Shown: positions 1-6,260, numbered from the stretch's first letter. The stretch is DNA of 8,117 nucleotides from an uncultured Chromatiales bacterium (GCA_913058165.1 CAJXQV010000046.1:1-8117), one strand, 5' to 3'. Made by a program: numbers and translations. The notes: generated from the sequence alone by a model not told the origin.

Positions 1-29
1 GTGGGCTCGGAGATGTGTATAAGAGACAG
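1..29 (+). other. Nextera/Tn5 sequencing adapter (artefact)
   Basis: Bases 11-29 are exactly the 19-base Tn5 mosaic end used in Illumina Nextera libraries (AGATGTGTATAAGAGACAG). Bases 1-10 (GTGGGCTCGG) are the adjoining part of the Nextera read-2 adapter. This is not genomic DNA. A plus-strand reading frame opening here gives the peptide MGSEMCIRDR, a product of translated adapter, and should not be annotated as a gene. Genomic sequence starts at base 30. Confidence 0.98.
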
Positions 30-194
30 GGCTATGGCACGTGCATTACTCAAACCGCTTGCCAGAACCTCAATTTTGAACCCTGCGGGCAGGCTAATAT
101 CCAGGTACGGCGACTCAACAGTTAAGGGAGCATCTGCGGCAACAACATTAGTCGCAGCAATCACCAGGGCAATCAAACTCAGTAGTGCGCGCAT
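30..194 (-). CDS. PQQ-dependent sugar/sorbosone dehydrogenase-like protein, N-terminal fragment
   Basis: The first 55 codons of a secreted protein whose remainder lies beyond the contig edge; this is an assembly truncation, not a pseudogene. It starts at ATG 194 with a good ribosome binding site (GGAGAG, about 5 bases upstream). Residues 1-20 form a signal peptide (hydrophobic run LLSLIALVIAA), with likely cleavage near VVAA|D, so the product is expected in the periplasm. The following segment, LPAGFKIEVLASGLSNARAI (residues 35-54), resembles the start of the beta-propeller of the soluble PQQ glucose / L-sorbosone dehydrogenase family, whose members begin with a pattern like LPxGFxIExxAxxLxNARxxA. 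Those enzymes oxidise sugars or other alcohols in the periplasm with PQQ, and full length is about 400 residues. No PQQ or calcium ligand is visible in this fragment, so the substrate cannot be inferred. It lies 41 bases after dctM on the same strand and is probably in the TRAP operon. Confidence 0.72.
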
Positions 195-215
195 AAACAC
201 TCTCCAGTAAAGGCC

Positions 216-234
216 TGCGCTCCGCAGCAGCGCA
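216..234 (-). repeat. Hairpin directly after dctM
   Basis: On the transcribed strand TGCGCT (234-229) can pair with AGCGCA (221-216) around a 7-base loop, giving a GC-rich 6-bp stem that begins two bases past the dctM stop codon. No run of T follows (the next bases are GGCCTTTACTGG), so it is not a standard intrinsic terminator. It could cause partial termination or protect the upstream mRNA 3' end before the dehydrogenase gene. Confidence 0.5.
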
Positions 235-235
235 A

Positions 236-1495
236 CTACTCCGCCAATAAGAATAAAGACAGACCAGGCCAAAATGTAATCAGAATAACGGCTGCCATAA
301 GCAATAACAGGAATGGCATAGTAGCAAGATACACACGCACAATCGGTTGATCAAAGCGATAACTTGCAATAAATAGATTGAGACCAACCGGTGGTGTCAA
401 ATAGCCCAACTGCATGGTTGCCAGAAACACTATGCCCAGATGAACCGGGTGCACGCCAAACTCGGCGGCAACCGGCAGGATCAATGGCACCACTAGCACT
501 AGGGCTGAGAAAATATCGAGAATGGCACCCAGCAGCAGCAGGAATAAGAACAGCAGCAATAAGAAACTGGTTCGATCCGACACCAGCGACGTGACTACAG
601 ATATCAACTGCTGCGGCACTTCGGCATCGATCATGTAATTGGTGGATGCCAGTGACGCACCCAGAATTAGCAATATGCCGCCCACCAGCACCATCGACTC
701 ACGCACAATACCCGGCAATGCCGTAAACGCGATCTCGCGCTTTATAAATACTTCAACCACCAGCACATACAGCGACGTTACTGCAGCGGCTTCTGACACG
801 GCCAAATAGCCCGAGTAGATACCACCCAAAACAATCACCGGCAGCGGAATCTCCCACATGGCCTCACGCAGTGCGCCGAACACCTCACGAAAAGAAAATT
901 CACTAATTGGCTGACGGTTGTGACGATTCACCCACAAACAATAGGCCGCTACGACGGCCATCATCAAAATACCGGGCACAATACCGGCGATAAATAAGTC
1001 GTCAATTGAGACCTGAGCCACAACGCCATAAAGAATTAATGGCAGCGACGGGGCAAACAGCAATCCGAGGCTAGCACCCGCAGTTAATAGCCCAAGATTA
1101 AATTTGTCGGAGTAACCAGACTGTTGCAGTGCCGGATACAACAATGCACCAAGCGCAATAATAGTGACGCCGGAGGCCCCGGTAAAGGCCGTAAAAAATG
1201 AACAGGCCACAATGGCCACAATGGCCAGGCCGCCGGGCATCCAGCCCAAAAGTGCATTCGTCACACGCACTAAGCGGTCAGGAGCCTTGCTCTCGCTAAG
1301 TATATATCCGGCAAAAGTGAATAGCGGAATCGCAAGTAAAATCGGCATTTCAGCAATACCGAATATTTCAATCGCAATGGCTGACAGATCAATATCGTTG
1401 CGCAGATAGCCCAACATGGCGCCACCGGAAATTAGGATGAACAGCGGTGCGCCCAGCAATGCCAACAACACGATAACGGCACCTGAAACGATCAT
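236..1495 (-). CDS. dctM: TRAP transporter large membrane subunit, DctM family
   Basis: Complete 419-residue integral membrane protein, close to the usual length of about 425 for DctM. It is the ion-coupled transport channel of a tripartite ATP-independent periplasmic (TRAP) transporter, taking substrate from the periplasmic binding protein across the inner membrane. Visible hallmarks: a series of hydrophobic segments compatible with 11-12 membrane spans; LLAIPLFTFAGYILSES at residues 53-69; FFTAFTGASGVT at 100-111; GGIYSGYLAVSEAAAVTSLY at 224-243; a very hydrophobic run at 311-345 (FLLLLFLFLLLLGAILDIFS and following); and the conserved GYLTPPVGLNLF at 364-375. The ATG at 1495 overlaps the TGA of dctQ in an ATGA, indicating translational coupling and one operon with the small subunit. 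The stop is TAG at 236-238. Substrate specificity is set mainly by the binding protein and cannot be read from this gene. Confidence 0.96.
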   Translation of the reverse strand: MIVSGAVIVLLALLGAPLFILISGGAMLGYLRNDIDLSAIAIEIFGIAEMPILLAIPLFTFAGYILSESKAPDRLVRVTNALLGWMPGGLAIVAIVACSFFTAFTGASGVTIIALGALLYPALQQSGYSDKFNLGLLTAGASLGLLFAPSLPLILYGVVAQVSIDDLFIAGIVPGILMMAVVAAYCLWVNRHNRQPISEFSFREVFGALREAMWEIPLPVIVLGGIYSGYLAVSEAAAVTSLYVLVVEVFIKREIAFTALPGIVRESMVLVGGILLILGASLASTNYMIDAEVPQQLISVVTSLVSDRTSFLLLLFLFLLLLGAILDIFSALVLVVPLILPVAAEFGVHPVHLGIVFLATMQLGYLTPPVGLNLFIASYRFDQPIVRVYLATMPFLLLLMAAVILITFWPGLSLFLLAE

Positions 1496-2013
1496 GTTCC
1501 ATTACCCGCAAATCGGAAAAAAATTATTGCGCGACGAGCTGTCCAGACGAGATATCGATAGCCAAGTAAAAAGAATGCCAACGGCAAAATAGACTGGAAC
1601 ATCCATGCCGGCATATCGGTAAGGACTACGTCGCCATATCTATAGGCTTCGGCCACGAAGTTGAAGGAGTACCAAGCCAACACAAAGGATACAAATGATG
1701 TGAGCAAATTCATTGCAGCTAGAACAAATGCCTGTGGTCGCGGAGGTAAAAATTGCGACAACACATCAATGGCTATTTGCCGGTCATCGCGAGCAGCCGC
1801 GACGGCCCCCAACAAAGCCAACCACAACAACATTAAGCGCAGTGCCTCGTCGGCCCAGGGAAAACCACCACCCAAAAAATTACGCAGAAAAATCTGGCTG
1901 CTGGCAAGCCCAATCATGCCGATCAATAAAACGGCCAGACAACTGTTCTCAAGCGAGCGACCGAAATGATCGGCACGCTGGAGAAAACCCGGATTGTCAG
2001 CTTCGCTATTCAA
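1492..2013 (-). CDS. dctQ: TRAP transporter small membrane subunit, DctQ family
   Basis: 173 residues with four predicted membrane segments (about 25-45, 57-75, 96-118 and 137-158), the size and topology of DctQ. The family pattern around a conserved Trp-acid followed by a Leu/Trp-rich helix is clear: FPWADEALRLMLLWLALLGA at 51-70, then AARDDRQIAIDVL at 73-85. DctQ forms the membrane complex with DctM and is needed for transport. The frame has no ATG or GTG near its beginning. The best start is TTG at 2013, preceded by a purine-rich AGAGAGA that lies unusually close, so the exact start is uncertain. The gene begins 61 bases after the dctP stop and ends in the ATGA overlap with dctM. Confidence 0.94.
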   Translation of the reverse strand: MNSEADNPGFLQRADHFGRSLENSCLAVLLIGMIGLASSQIFLRNFLGGGFPWADEALRLMLLWLALLGAVAAARDDRQIAIDVLSQFLPPRPQAFVLAAMNLLTSFVSFVLAWYSFNFVAEAYRYGDVVLTDMPAWMFQSILPLAFFLLGYRYLVWTARRAIIFFRFAGNGT

Positions 2014-2074
2014 TCTCTCTATGTCTTCTTGATTATGAATCGTGAGCGGCAGGAATTAAGAGTACTAACGAACC

Positions 2075-3073
2075 TTATTGCGCAGCGCGGTAATCAGCAA
2101 GCATCTTTTCGACCCGGGCCAACAGATCAGGAGTGTAGCCCCCTTCAGCCCATATTTTTGCGTTCGACGCGGCAACCAAGTCAGCCCACGAAGCAATTGC
2201 GCCGGGTGCAGGCTCAATAAACTCAATACCGTTTGCCTTCAAAGCAGCTTCCGCCTTTACGTTATCGCTGCGATTCATTTCACCAAAAGTGACATAGGTT
2301 CTTGTCATGACTTCACGGAATACGTTTTGGTCTTCCAATGACATTTTATCGAACACCTTTTTTTCGATGGCCATGATGCCAACAGTGTATGCAATCGGCT
2401 GCATAGTTACGTATTTTACTTTGGTATACCACTGCAACAGGAGTGCGGCCGAGGTGGGCGTAGCCACATAATCGAGCAACCCAGTTTGCAGGCCGGTAAG
2501 CACATCAGAAATGGGCAACACTACCGGTGACAAACGCATAACTTCCATTGAAGCATAGGTTACTGCATCACCCTCAGGAACCCAGGTTTTCTTACCTTGA
2601 AGGTCTTCAATTGTGCGTGCCGGAGCACCGCCCATCAGATACGCAAAACCGCCACCGGCAGAACCGAACCCCACGAGCCCTACCTTCTCCATTCCTGCCA
2701 TTAGTTGCGCATCAATCTGCGCCTGAACGTAATCAACCTCTTCGAGTGACTCAAACAGCAATGGAAGACCATAAATACTGAGGTCAGGGAACCGTTCGAG
2801 TAACCCACTGGCAGCAAATGCACCGCCCTGTAATTGGCCAATACGCATTTTGCGCAGCACTTTACGGTCATTACCCATCACTCCGCCACCGTAGTATTTC
2901 ACGGTAACGCGGCCGGAAGTTCGCTCGCCTATCTCGGCGGCCGCAGCACGCATCTCTATCATCCAGGCAGAATTTTCCGGGGCGATGGTCGCAATTTTAA
3001 ACACCTGCGCGCTTGCGGTGCCCGCCAATAAGAAGATAGCGCTAACCAGCGTAAGTATTTTGATTGATTTCAT
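2075..3073 (-). CDS. dctP: TRAP periplasmic substrate-binding protein, DctP family (TatP-like)
   Basis: 332-residue secreted solute-binding protein. The chosen ATG at 3073 gives a textbook signal peptide (MKSIKILTLVSAIFLLAGTASA, cleaved after residue 22); a longer frame reaching 3151 would overlap the upstream gene and bury the signal peptide. The mature protein opens with FKIATIAPENSAWM (25-38), typical of DctP, and has GLPLLFESLEEVDY (102-115) and VLPISDVLTGLQTGLLDYVATP (185-206), the region where canonical family members show E-x-Y-x-A-L-Q-x-G-x-x-D. In canonical DctP proteins the motif DL(K/Q)GxKxR supplies an Arg that clamps a substrate carboxylate. Here the equivalent is DLQGKKTWVPEGD (157-169), with Trp164 in the Arg position. 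Together with the adjacent T-component this suggests the TatP subtype, whose Treponema member was proposed to bind hydrophobic ligands. The ligand is unknown. Substitution seen; subtype inferred. Confidence 0.94.
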   Translation of the reverse strand: MKSIKILTLVSAIFLLAGTASAQVFKIATIAPENSAWMIEMRAAAAEIGERTSGRVTVKYYGGGVMGNDRKVLRKMRIGQLQGGAFAASGLLERFPDLSIYGLPLLFESLEEVDYVQAQIDAQLMAGMEKVGLVGFGSAGGGFAYLMGGAPARTIEDLQGKKTWVPEGDAVTYASMEVMRLSPVVLPISDVLTGLQTGLLDYVATPTSAALLLQWYTKVKYVTMQPIAYTVGIMAIEKKVFDKMSLEDQNVFREVMTRTYVTFGEMNRSDNVKAEAALKANGIEFIEPAPGAIASWADLVAASNAKIWAEGGYTPDLLARVEKMLADYRAAQ

Positions 3074-3108
3074 TATGGTGTATCCGTTCGGTAGTTCTAA
3101 GTCAGACA

Positions 3109-3130
3109 GAGCACCCAATAATGAGTGCTC
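3109..3130 (-). repeat. Intercistronic hairpin between tatT-like gene and dctP
   Basis: On the transcribed strand GAGCACTC (3130-3123) pairs with GGGTGCTC (3116-3109) around the 6-base loop ATTATT, an 8-bp stem with one G-U pair. It lies between the T-component stop (3138) and the dctP start (3073). No U-tract follows, so termination is unlikely. A hairpin just upstream of a periplasmic binding protein gene is a common way to stabilise that cistron and raise its level over its neighbours; that role is inferred. Confidence 0.6.
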
Positions 3131-3137
3131 CAAGCGC

Positions 3138-4043
3138 CTAAAAATATCCATCTGCCGATTCTAGTAATGCTTCAGCTTGTTCCTGAGCCATAACATTAAA
3201 TAATGTCATGCCAGACTGTTCGACAGGAGCGGCCAACACTTCGTTCAGTAATTGGTCATGTAACTCACGATCATAGACCAGACGCGCATAGCTGCGAGCG
3301 TATTCCACCTTCGCTGGAAGATTCTCCCCTTCACTCATCGCAATGGCTTTCTCAAAATACGCCTTGCCCTCTGCTGGCTTTCCGCCCAGCGCTTCCGGTC
3401 GCAAAGTACTCAGAACGCCAAGATATAAATAAATGTCGAGCTCATTCTCACTGCCACCGATACTCAATAAATGCTCCATCGCAAACTGAATTTTAGGCAG
3501 ATCGGCAATTGCAACGTAATCGTCGCTGTTGCTGCGGATATACGCGAGACTGGTTAACGAATACGTGTACAACTCAGCAGCAGCACTCGCGTTGACCTGA
3601 CTGACCTTTGCCACAAACTCGTCATACGATAGACCTTTTAGATTGCATGCATCTTCATCGGCCGCACACAAGGCACGCTCACCGTAAATACGAGCCCGCG
3701 AAGTAAGAAGTTTAGCGCGCTCCGGGTCATCAACAAATACGGCACCGTACGCCGCGTACATTTGACCACCGGCATTGAGTATTGCTGCATTGTCCGGGTC
3801 ACTAACAATAAAACTATCTACCAGCAGTAGGTAAGAAGGCACCGCCTCGCGAACTAACTCGGGGTCGTCCTGCTCCAACATTGCGGTGGTCAAATTCGCT
3901 GCCAGGCCTGCGCCGGCGCGCGTAGCAATTGTGGAACACCCCGAAAAGAAGATCGAAGCAAGAATGACAGGCAACAAAAAACCCGCGCTACCGGAAGTAA
4001 TGCGGGCCTCTGCTAAGCCTGCTAATGCATACAACTTACGCAT
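3138..4043 (-). CDS. TRAP transporter T-component lipoprotein, TatT family
   Basis: About 301 residues from the ATG at 4043. The frame stays open to a TTG at 4076, but that start abuts a hairpin. The N-terminus has a hydrophobic stretch GFLLPVILASIFFSGC (21-36) ending in a probable lipobox (FSGC, Cys36), so the protein is likely a periplasm-facing lipoprotein; Phe at -3 is less usual than Leu. The rest is alpha-helical with TPR-like character. It matches the TatT family pattern: DDPELVREAVPSYLLLVDSF (59-78), DNAAILNAGGQMYAAYGAVF (84-103), DDPERAKLLTSRARIYGERA (105-124), and a family-typical GGKPAEGKAYFEKAIAMSEG (220-239). In Treponema pallidum the TatT lipoprotein (TP0956) forms a complex with its cognate binding protein and is thought to help pass ligand to it. 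The gene directly upstream of dctP here fits that role. The start codon is moderately certain. Confidence 0.9.
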   Translation of the reverse strand: MRKLYALAGLAEARITSGSAGFLLPVILASIFFSGCSTIATRAGAGLAANLTTAMLEQDDPELVREAVPSYLLLVDSFIVSDPDNAAILNAGGQMYAAYGAVFVDDPERAKLLTSRARIYGERALCAADEDACNLKGLSYDEFVAKVSQVNASAAAELYTYSLTSLAYIRSNSDDYVAIADLPKIQFAMEHLLSIGGSENELDIYLYLGVLSTLRPEALGGKPAEGKAYFEKAIAMSEGENLPAKVEYARSYARLVYDRELHDQLLNEVLAAPVEQSGMTLFNVMAQEQAEALLESADGYF

Positions 4044-4076
4044 AAAATGCACCGTTGAACTCACTAACATAACCAA

Positions 4077-4102
4077 CCGATGTTAAGAAAAACTTAAACC
4101 GG
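4077..4102 (-). repeat. Hairpin at the rplS/TRAP operon boundary
   Basis: On the transcribed strand CCGGTTTAAG (4102-4093) can pair with CTTAACATCGG (4087-4077) around a TTTTT loop. The stem is about 10 bp with one bulged C and one G-U pair. It lies 6 bases after the rplS stop and before the T-component gene. The T-run is in the loop, not after the stem, and the following bases are TTGGTTATG, so it is not a classical terminator. It may attenuate or process read-through from the ribosomal-protein operon. It also argues against translation starting at the TTG immediately beside it. Confidence 0.5.
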
Positions 4103-4108
4103 AGGTAC

Positions 4109-4453
4109 TTAGAGCTTTTCTTTAATACGTGCAGATTTACCACTGCGCTCTCGCAAGTAATACAGCTTCGCACGGCGAACAGCGCCGCGACGCTTTACGG
4201 TGATGTCGGCAACTGAAGGGCTGTATGTTTGAAAAACACGTTCAACGCCTTCGCCATGTGATATTTTACGAACCGTAAATGCAGAATTCAACCCGCGATT
4301 ACGCTTAGCGATAACAACACCTTCATAGGCCTGCAAACGCTCACGTTCACCTTCACGAATACGCACCTGAACCACAACGGTATCACCCGGTGAAAACTTA
4401 GGAACCTCACGGTTCATCTGCTCGGCTTCGATTTGCTTAATAATGTCACTCAT
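4109..4453 (-). CDS. rplS: 50S ribosomal protein L19
   Basis: 114 residues against 115 in E. coli, and nearly collinear with that family. The sequence runs through [20 protein letters not shown] (20-39), [23 protein letters not shown] (41-63), then [37 protein letters not shown]19 lies at the interface of the 30S and 50S subunits. ATG at 4453, preceded by a purine-rich AGAGACAGG; stop TAA at 4109-4111. It follows trmD by 45 bases and closes the rpsP-rimM-trmD-rplS block, the order known from E. coli. Confidence 0.98.
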   Translation of the reverse strand: MSDIIKQIEAEQMNREVPKFSPGDTVVVQVRIREGERERLQAYEGVVIAKRNRGLNSAFTVRKISHGEGVERVFQTYSPSVADITVKRRGAVRRAKLYYLRERSGKSARIKEKL

Positions 4454-4498
4454 GACCTGTCTCTGATTAGTTCTAAAGTTTTAATCCGCAGCGATGGC

Positions 4499-5239
4499 CT
4501 ATTTGGCATTCTCTGCGATGAATTCCTGAAGAAGCTTTTGTTCTTCTTCGCTTAACTCTTTTTGTTCCAGCAAATCCGGGCGTCGCTGCCAGGTTCTGCC
4601 CAGAGATTGCTTTAATCTCCAGCGACGAATTTCAGAATGATTGCCATTCAGCAACACCTGCGGCACCGTCATGCCTTCAAAATCTTCCGGCCTCGTATAG
4701 TGAGGGTGGTCTAACAACCCGCCCATAAACGAATCCTGTTCAGCGGAGCTATCGTCACCCAACACTCCGGGCAATAAACGCACCACAGAATCGATGATTG
4801 CTGCGGCGGCTACTTCACCTCCACTCAGCACAAAATCACCAAGTGAAATTTCTTCGCCACCAACGCTTTCCAACAAGCGCTCATCAAAACCTTCGTAACG
4901 CCCTGCCACCAGCAACATACCCGGCAACTGCGATAATTTTATCGCGACGCTCTGGTCAAACTTTGTGCCCTGCGGCCCCAGAAAAATAACCGGGCTACCT
5001 GCTGGCAACTCAGCACGGGCCTTATCGATTGCGGCACGCACCGGTTCAACCTTTAAGACCATGCCGGGACCACCACCATAAGGTCGGTCATCCACAGTCC
5101 GGTGCACATCTGTCGCGAAATCACGTGGATTAACGCAGTTGAAGGTCACCTGCTCCCGCTTAATTGCTCTACCGAGCACACCATGCGAGACCATGCTTTC
5201 AGTAAGTTCAGGAAACAGACTAACAACGCCTATATCCAT
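4499..5239 (-). CDS. trmD: tRNA (guanine37-N1)-methyltransferase TrmD
   Basis: 246 residues (E. coli TrmD has 255). It methylates N1 of G37 in tRNAs with G at position 36, using S-adenosylmethionine, and so prevents +1 frameshifting. Seen: RTVDDRPYGGGPGM (47-60); the trefoil-knot SAM-binding segments FLGPQG (86-91), GRYEGFDER (113-121) and SLGDFVLSGGE (132-142); and GLLDHPHYTRP (174-184). Arg154 and Asp169, the catalytic pair in characterised TrmD, fall at the same numbers here (SVVRLLPG and EQDSF). The frame is open to 5338, overlapping rimM, but the family start fits ATG at 5239, which has an AAGG ribosome binding site about 8 bases upstream and yields MDIGVVSLFPE. It is 25 bases after rimM. 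Confidence 0.98.
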   Translation of the reverse strand: MDIGVVSLFPELTESMVSHGVLGRAIKREQVTFNCVNPRDFATDVHRTVDDRPYGGGPGMVLKVEPVRAAIDKARAELPAGSPVIFLGPQGTKFDQSVAIKLSQLPGMLLVAGRYEGFDERLLESVGGEEISLGDFVLSGGEVAAAAIIDSVVRLLPGVLGDDSSAEQDSFMGGLLDHPHYTRPEDFEGMTVPQVLLNGNHSEIRRWRLKQSLGRTWQRRPDLLEQKELSEEEQKLLQEFIAENAK

Positions 5240-5264
5240 AACACTTACCTTCTCTATTTTGTTA

Positions 5265-5792
5265 TCACTCCGGTTCCACCCAATCAATCTGAATAATACC
5301 GGCATCCATGTCGACCGACTTAATGACATCTCCGACAACGTACGGCACTAATCGCCGTTTTTTGCCTTCGATAACCAGCACATCGTTCGCACCGGTTTCA
5401 AGTATGGAATCAACTTTACCGAGCAACTGGCCTGCTGTGTCGGTCACATTAAGACCGATAAGGTCACGCCAATAATACTCGCCTGCAATTAAATCTGAAA
5501 GCATATTGCGGGCCACAAAAATCTCTGCACCCGCTATGGCTTCAGCAGCATTCCGATCATCAACGGTCTCGACCCTTGCAACCAGGCCCTTCCCGTGAAT
5601 GCGCGCCTCAAGCACATCAATTTTCCACTCATCGGGCCCCAACTTCAGGGTCCATGGCAGATAACTGACAATGTTCTCAATCGGACTGGTAAAAGAATGC
5701 ACCTTTACCCAACCCTTAATTCCGAAAGCACCGGTGATTTTACCAACCAGGACTTGCTCTTCAGCCTGCTGTTCAGTGCTGGAAATGCTCAA
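5265..5792 (-). CDS. rimM: Ribosome maturation factor RimM
   Basis: 175 residues (E. coli 182). RimM assists late 30S assembly around the 16S rRNA 3' domain and binds S19. The N-terminal RimM domain is marked by VGKITGAFGIKGWVKVHSFT (16-35); the C-terminal PRC-barrel by GEYYWRDLIGLNV (104-116), GKVDSILETGANDVLVI (125-141) and RRLVPYV (146-152). The only well-placed start is TTG at 5792, 26 bases after the rpsP stop, with no strong Shine-Dalgarno sequence, so translation probably depends on coupling to rpsP. A rare weak start would keep RimM below the level of the ribosomal proteins, as in E. coli; that point is inferred. Confidence 0.96.
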   Translation of the reverse strand: MSISSTEQQAEEQVLVGKITGAFGIKGWVKVHSFTSPIENIVSYLPWTLKLGPDEWKIDVLEARIHGKGLVARVETVDDRNAAEAIAGAEIFVARNMLSDLIAGEYYWRDLIGLNVTDTAGQLLGKVDSILETGANDVLVIEGKKRRLVPYVVGDVIKSVDMDAGIIQIDWVEPE

Positions 5793-5818
5793 CGGAATAG
5801 CAATCGCAAAAACTAAAT

Positions 5819-6073
5819 TTAAGCAGCAGCTTGCTTACGAAACTTCTTAACCAGGTCCGCAACTGTGTCGGTAGGCTGTCCGCCCTGAGCCAACCAGTAA
5901 TCAACACGCTCGATGTCGATACGCAGAGATTCTTCACCACCGGTTGCACGGGGGTTAAAGAAACCAAGTCTTTCTAGGTAACGTCCATCGCGGCGATTCC
6001 GTTTGTCGGTCGCTACAATGTGATAAAAGGGTCGCTTCTTGGCGCCGCCCCGTGACAAACGGATGCTAACCAC
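5819..6073 (-). CDS. rpsP: 30S ribosomal protein S16
   Basis: 84 residues from the GTG at 6073 (E. coli 82). It contains [20 protein letters not shown] at 2-21, then [21 protein letters not shown] (23-43), and ends in a typical basic tail. S16 binds 16S rRNA early and stabilises 30S assembly. The frame continues upstream to 6217, but only the GTG has the right spacing from AGGAG (9 bases) and gives the universal MVSIRLxRxG start. It is the first gene after a 184-base gap from ffh and probably has its own promoter in that gap. Confidence 0.98.
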   Translation of the reverse strand: MVSIRLSRGGAKKRPFYHIVATDKRNRRDGRYLERLGFFNPRATGGEESLRIDIERVDYWLAQGGQPTDTVADLVKKFRKQAAA

Positions 6074-6092
6074 TGTGTATTTCTCCTGAGAT

Positions 6093-6118
6093 TTGCGGGT
6101 CGGCAGCTGCCCGCGCAA
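6093..6118 (-). repeat. Structured leader upstream of rpsP (hairpin with palindrome)
   Basis: A perfect 10-base palindrome GGCAGCTGCC (6102-6111) is nested between TTGCGCGG and CCCGCAA on the transcribed strand, allowing alternative GC-rich hairpins just upstream of the rpsP ribosome binding site. Such leaders often carry feedback control in ribosomal-protein operons. No function is shown for this one, and no downstream U-tract is present. Confidence 0.45.
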
Positions 6119-6153
6119 CGTCATTAGTCTGCCTGAGTGTATGTAAGCGCGGA

Positions 6154-6182
6154 ATTTTACTGGAAAAAACCACGCGGTGAAA
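6154..6182 (-). promoter_or_regulatory. rpsP: Possible rpsP promoter
   Basis: In the ffh-rpsP gap the transcribed strand has TAAAAT (6159-6154), a good -10 hexamer. The -35 candidate 17 bases upstream (TTTCAC, 6182-6177) is poor. A transcript from here would have a leader of about 75 bases containing the structured element before the rpsP start. The call rests on the -10 match and the gap length only. Confidence 0.27.
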
Positions 6183-6233
6183 CCCTGTAGCGAAGAAAAT
6201 CGGGCTGTTAGGGGCAAAAACTGGCAATTGATG

Positions 6234-6260
6234 GCTTAAGCGAACCCCATTAAGCGCTTA
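6234..6260. repeat. Paired short palindromes at the ffh 3' end
   Basis: Two palindromes, GCTTAAGC (6234-6241) and TAAGCGCTTA (6251-6260), share the direct repeat TTAAGCG and flank the ffh stop codon. On the ffh transcript GCTTAA and TTAAGC can form a 6-bp stem with a 10-base loop. No U-tract follows directly, so this is at best a weak or rho-dependent transcript end. Confidence 0.35.

Noticed and set aside
1..210. Plus-strand 69-residue reading frame at the left edge
   Set aside because: Its start and first residues come from sequencing adapter, and the rest is antisense to the dehydrogenase fragment, which has its own ATG, ribosome binding site and signal peptide.
3074..3151. Longer DctP starting inside the T-component gene
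   Set aside because: It would place 26 residues before a perfect signal peptide and overlap the upstream coding sequence.
4044..4076. Longer T-component starting at TTG 4076 or ATG 4070
   Set aside because: Both starts lie directly beside a hairpin with no ribosome binding site, and the extra residues separate the basic N-region from the start. Not fully excluded.
4077..4102. Rho-independent terminator after rplS
   Set aside because: The T-run is inside the loop, not after the stem, and the stem is AU-rich near the loop.
5240..5338. Longer TrmD with about 33 extra N-terminal residues
   Set aside because: The extension overlaps the end of rimM and is not part of TrmD; the ATG at 5239 gives the family N-terminus with a suitable ribosome binding site.
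6074..6217. Longer S16 with about 48 extra N-terminal residues
   Set aside because: The GTG at 6073 gives the universal S16 start with AGGAG at correct spacing; the extension runs through the promoter and leader region.
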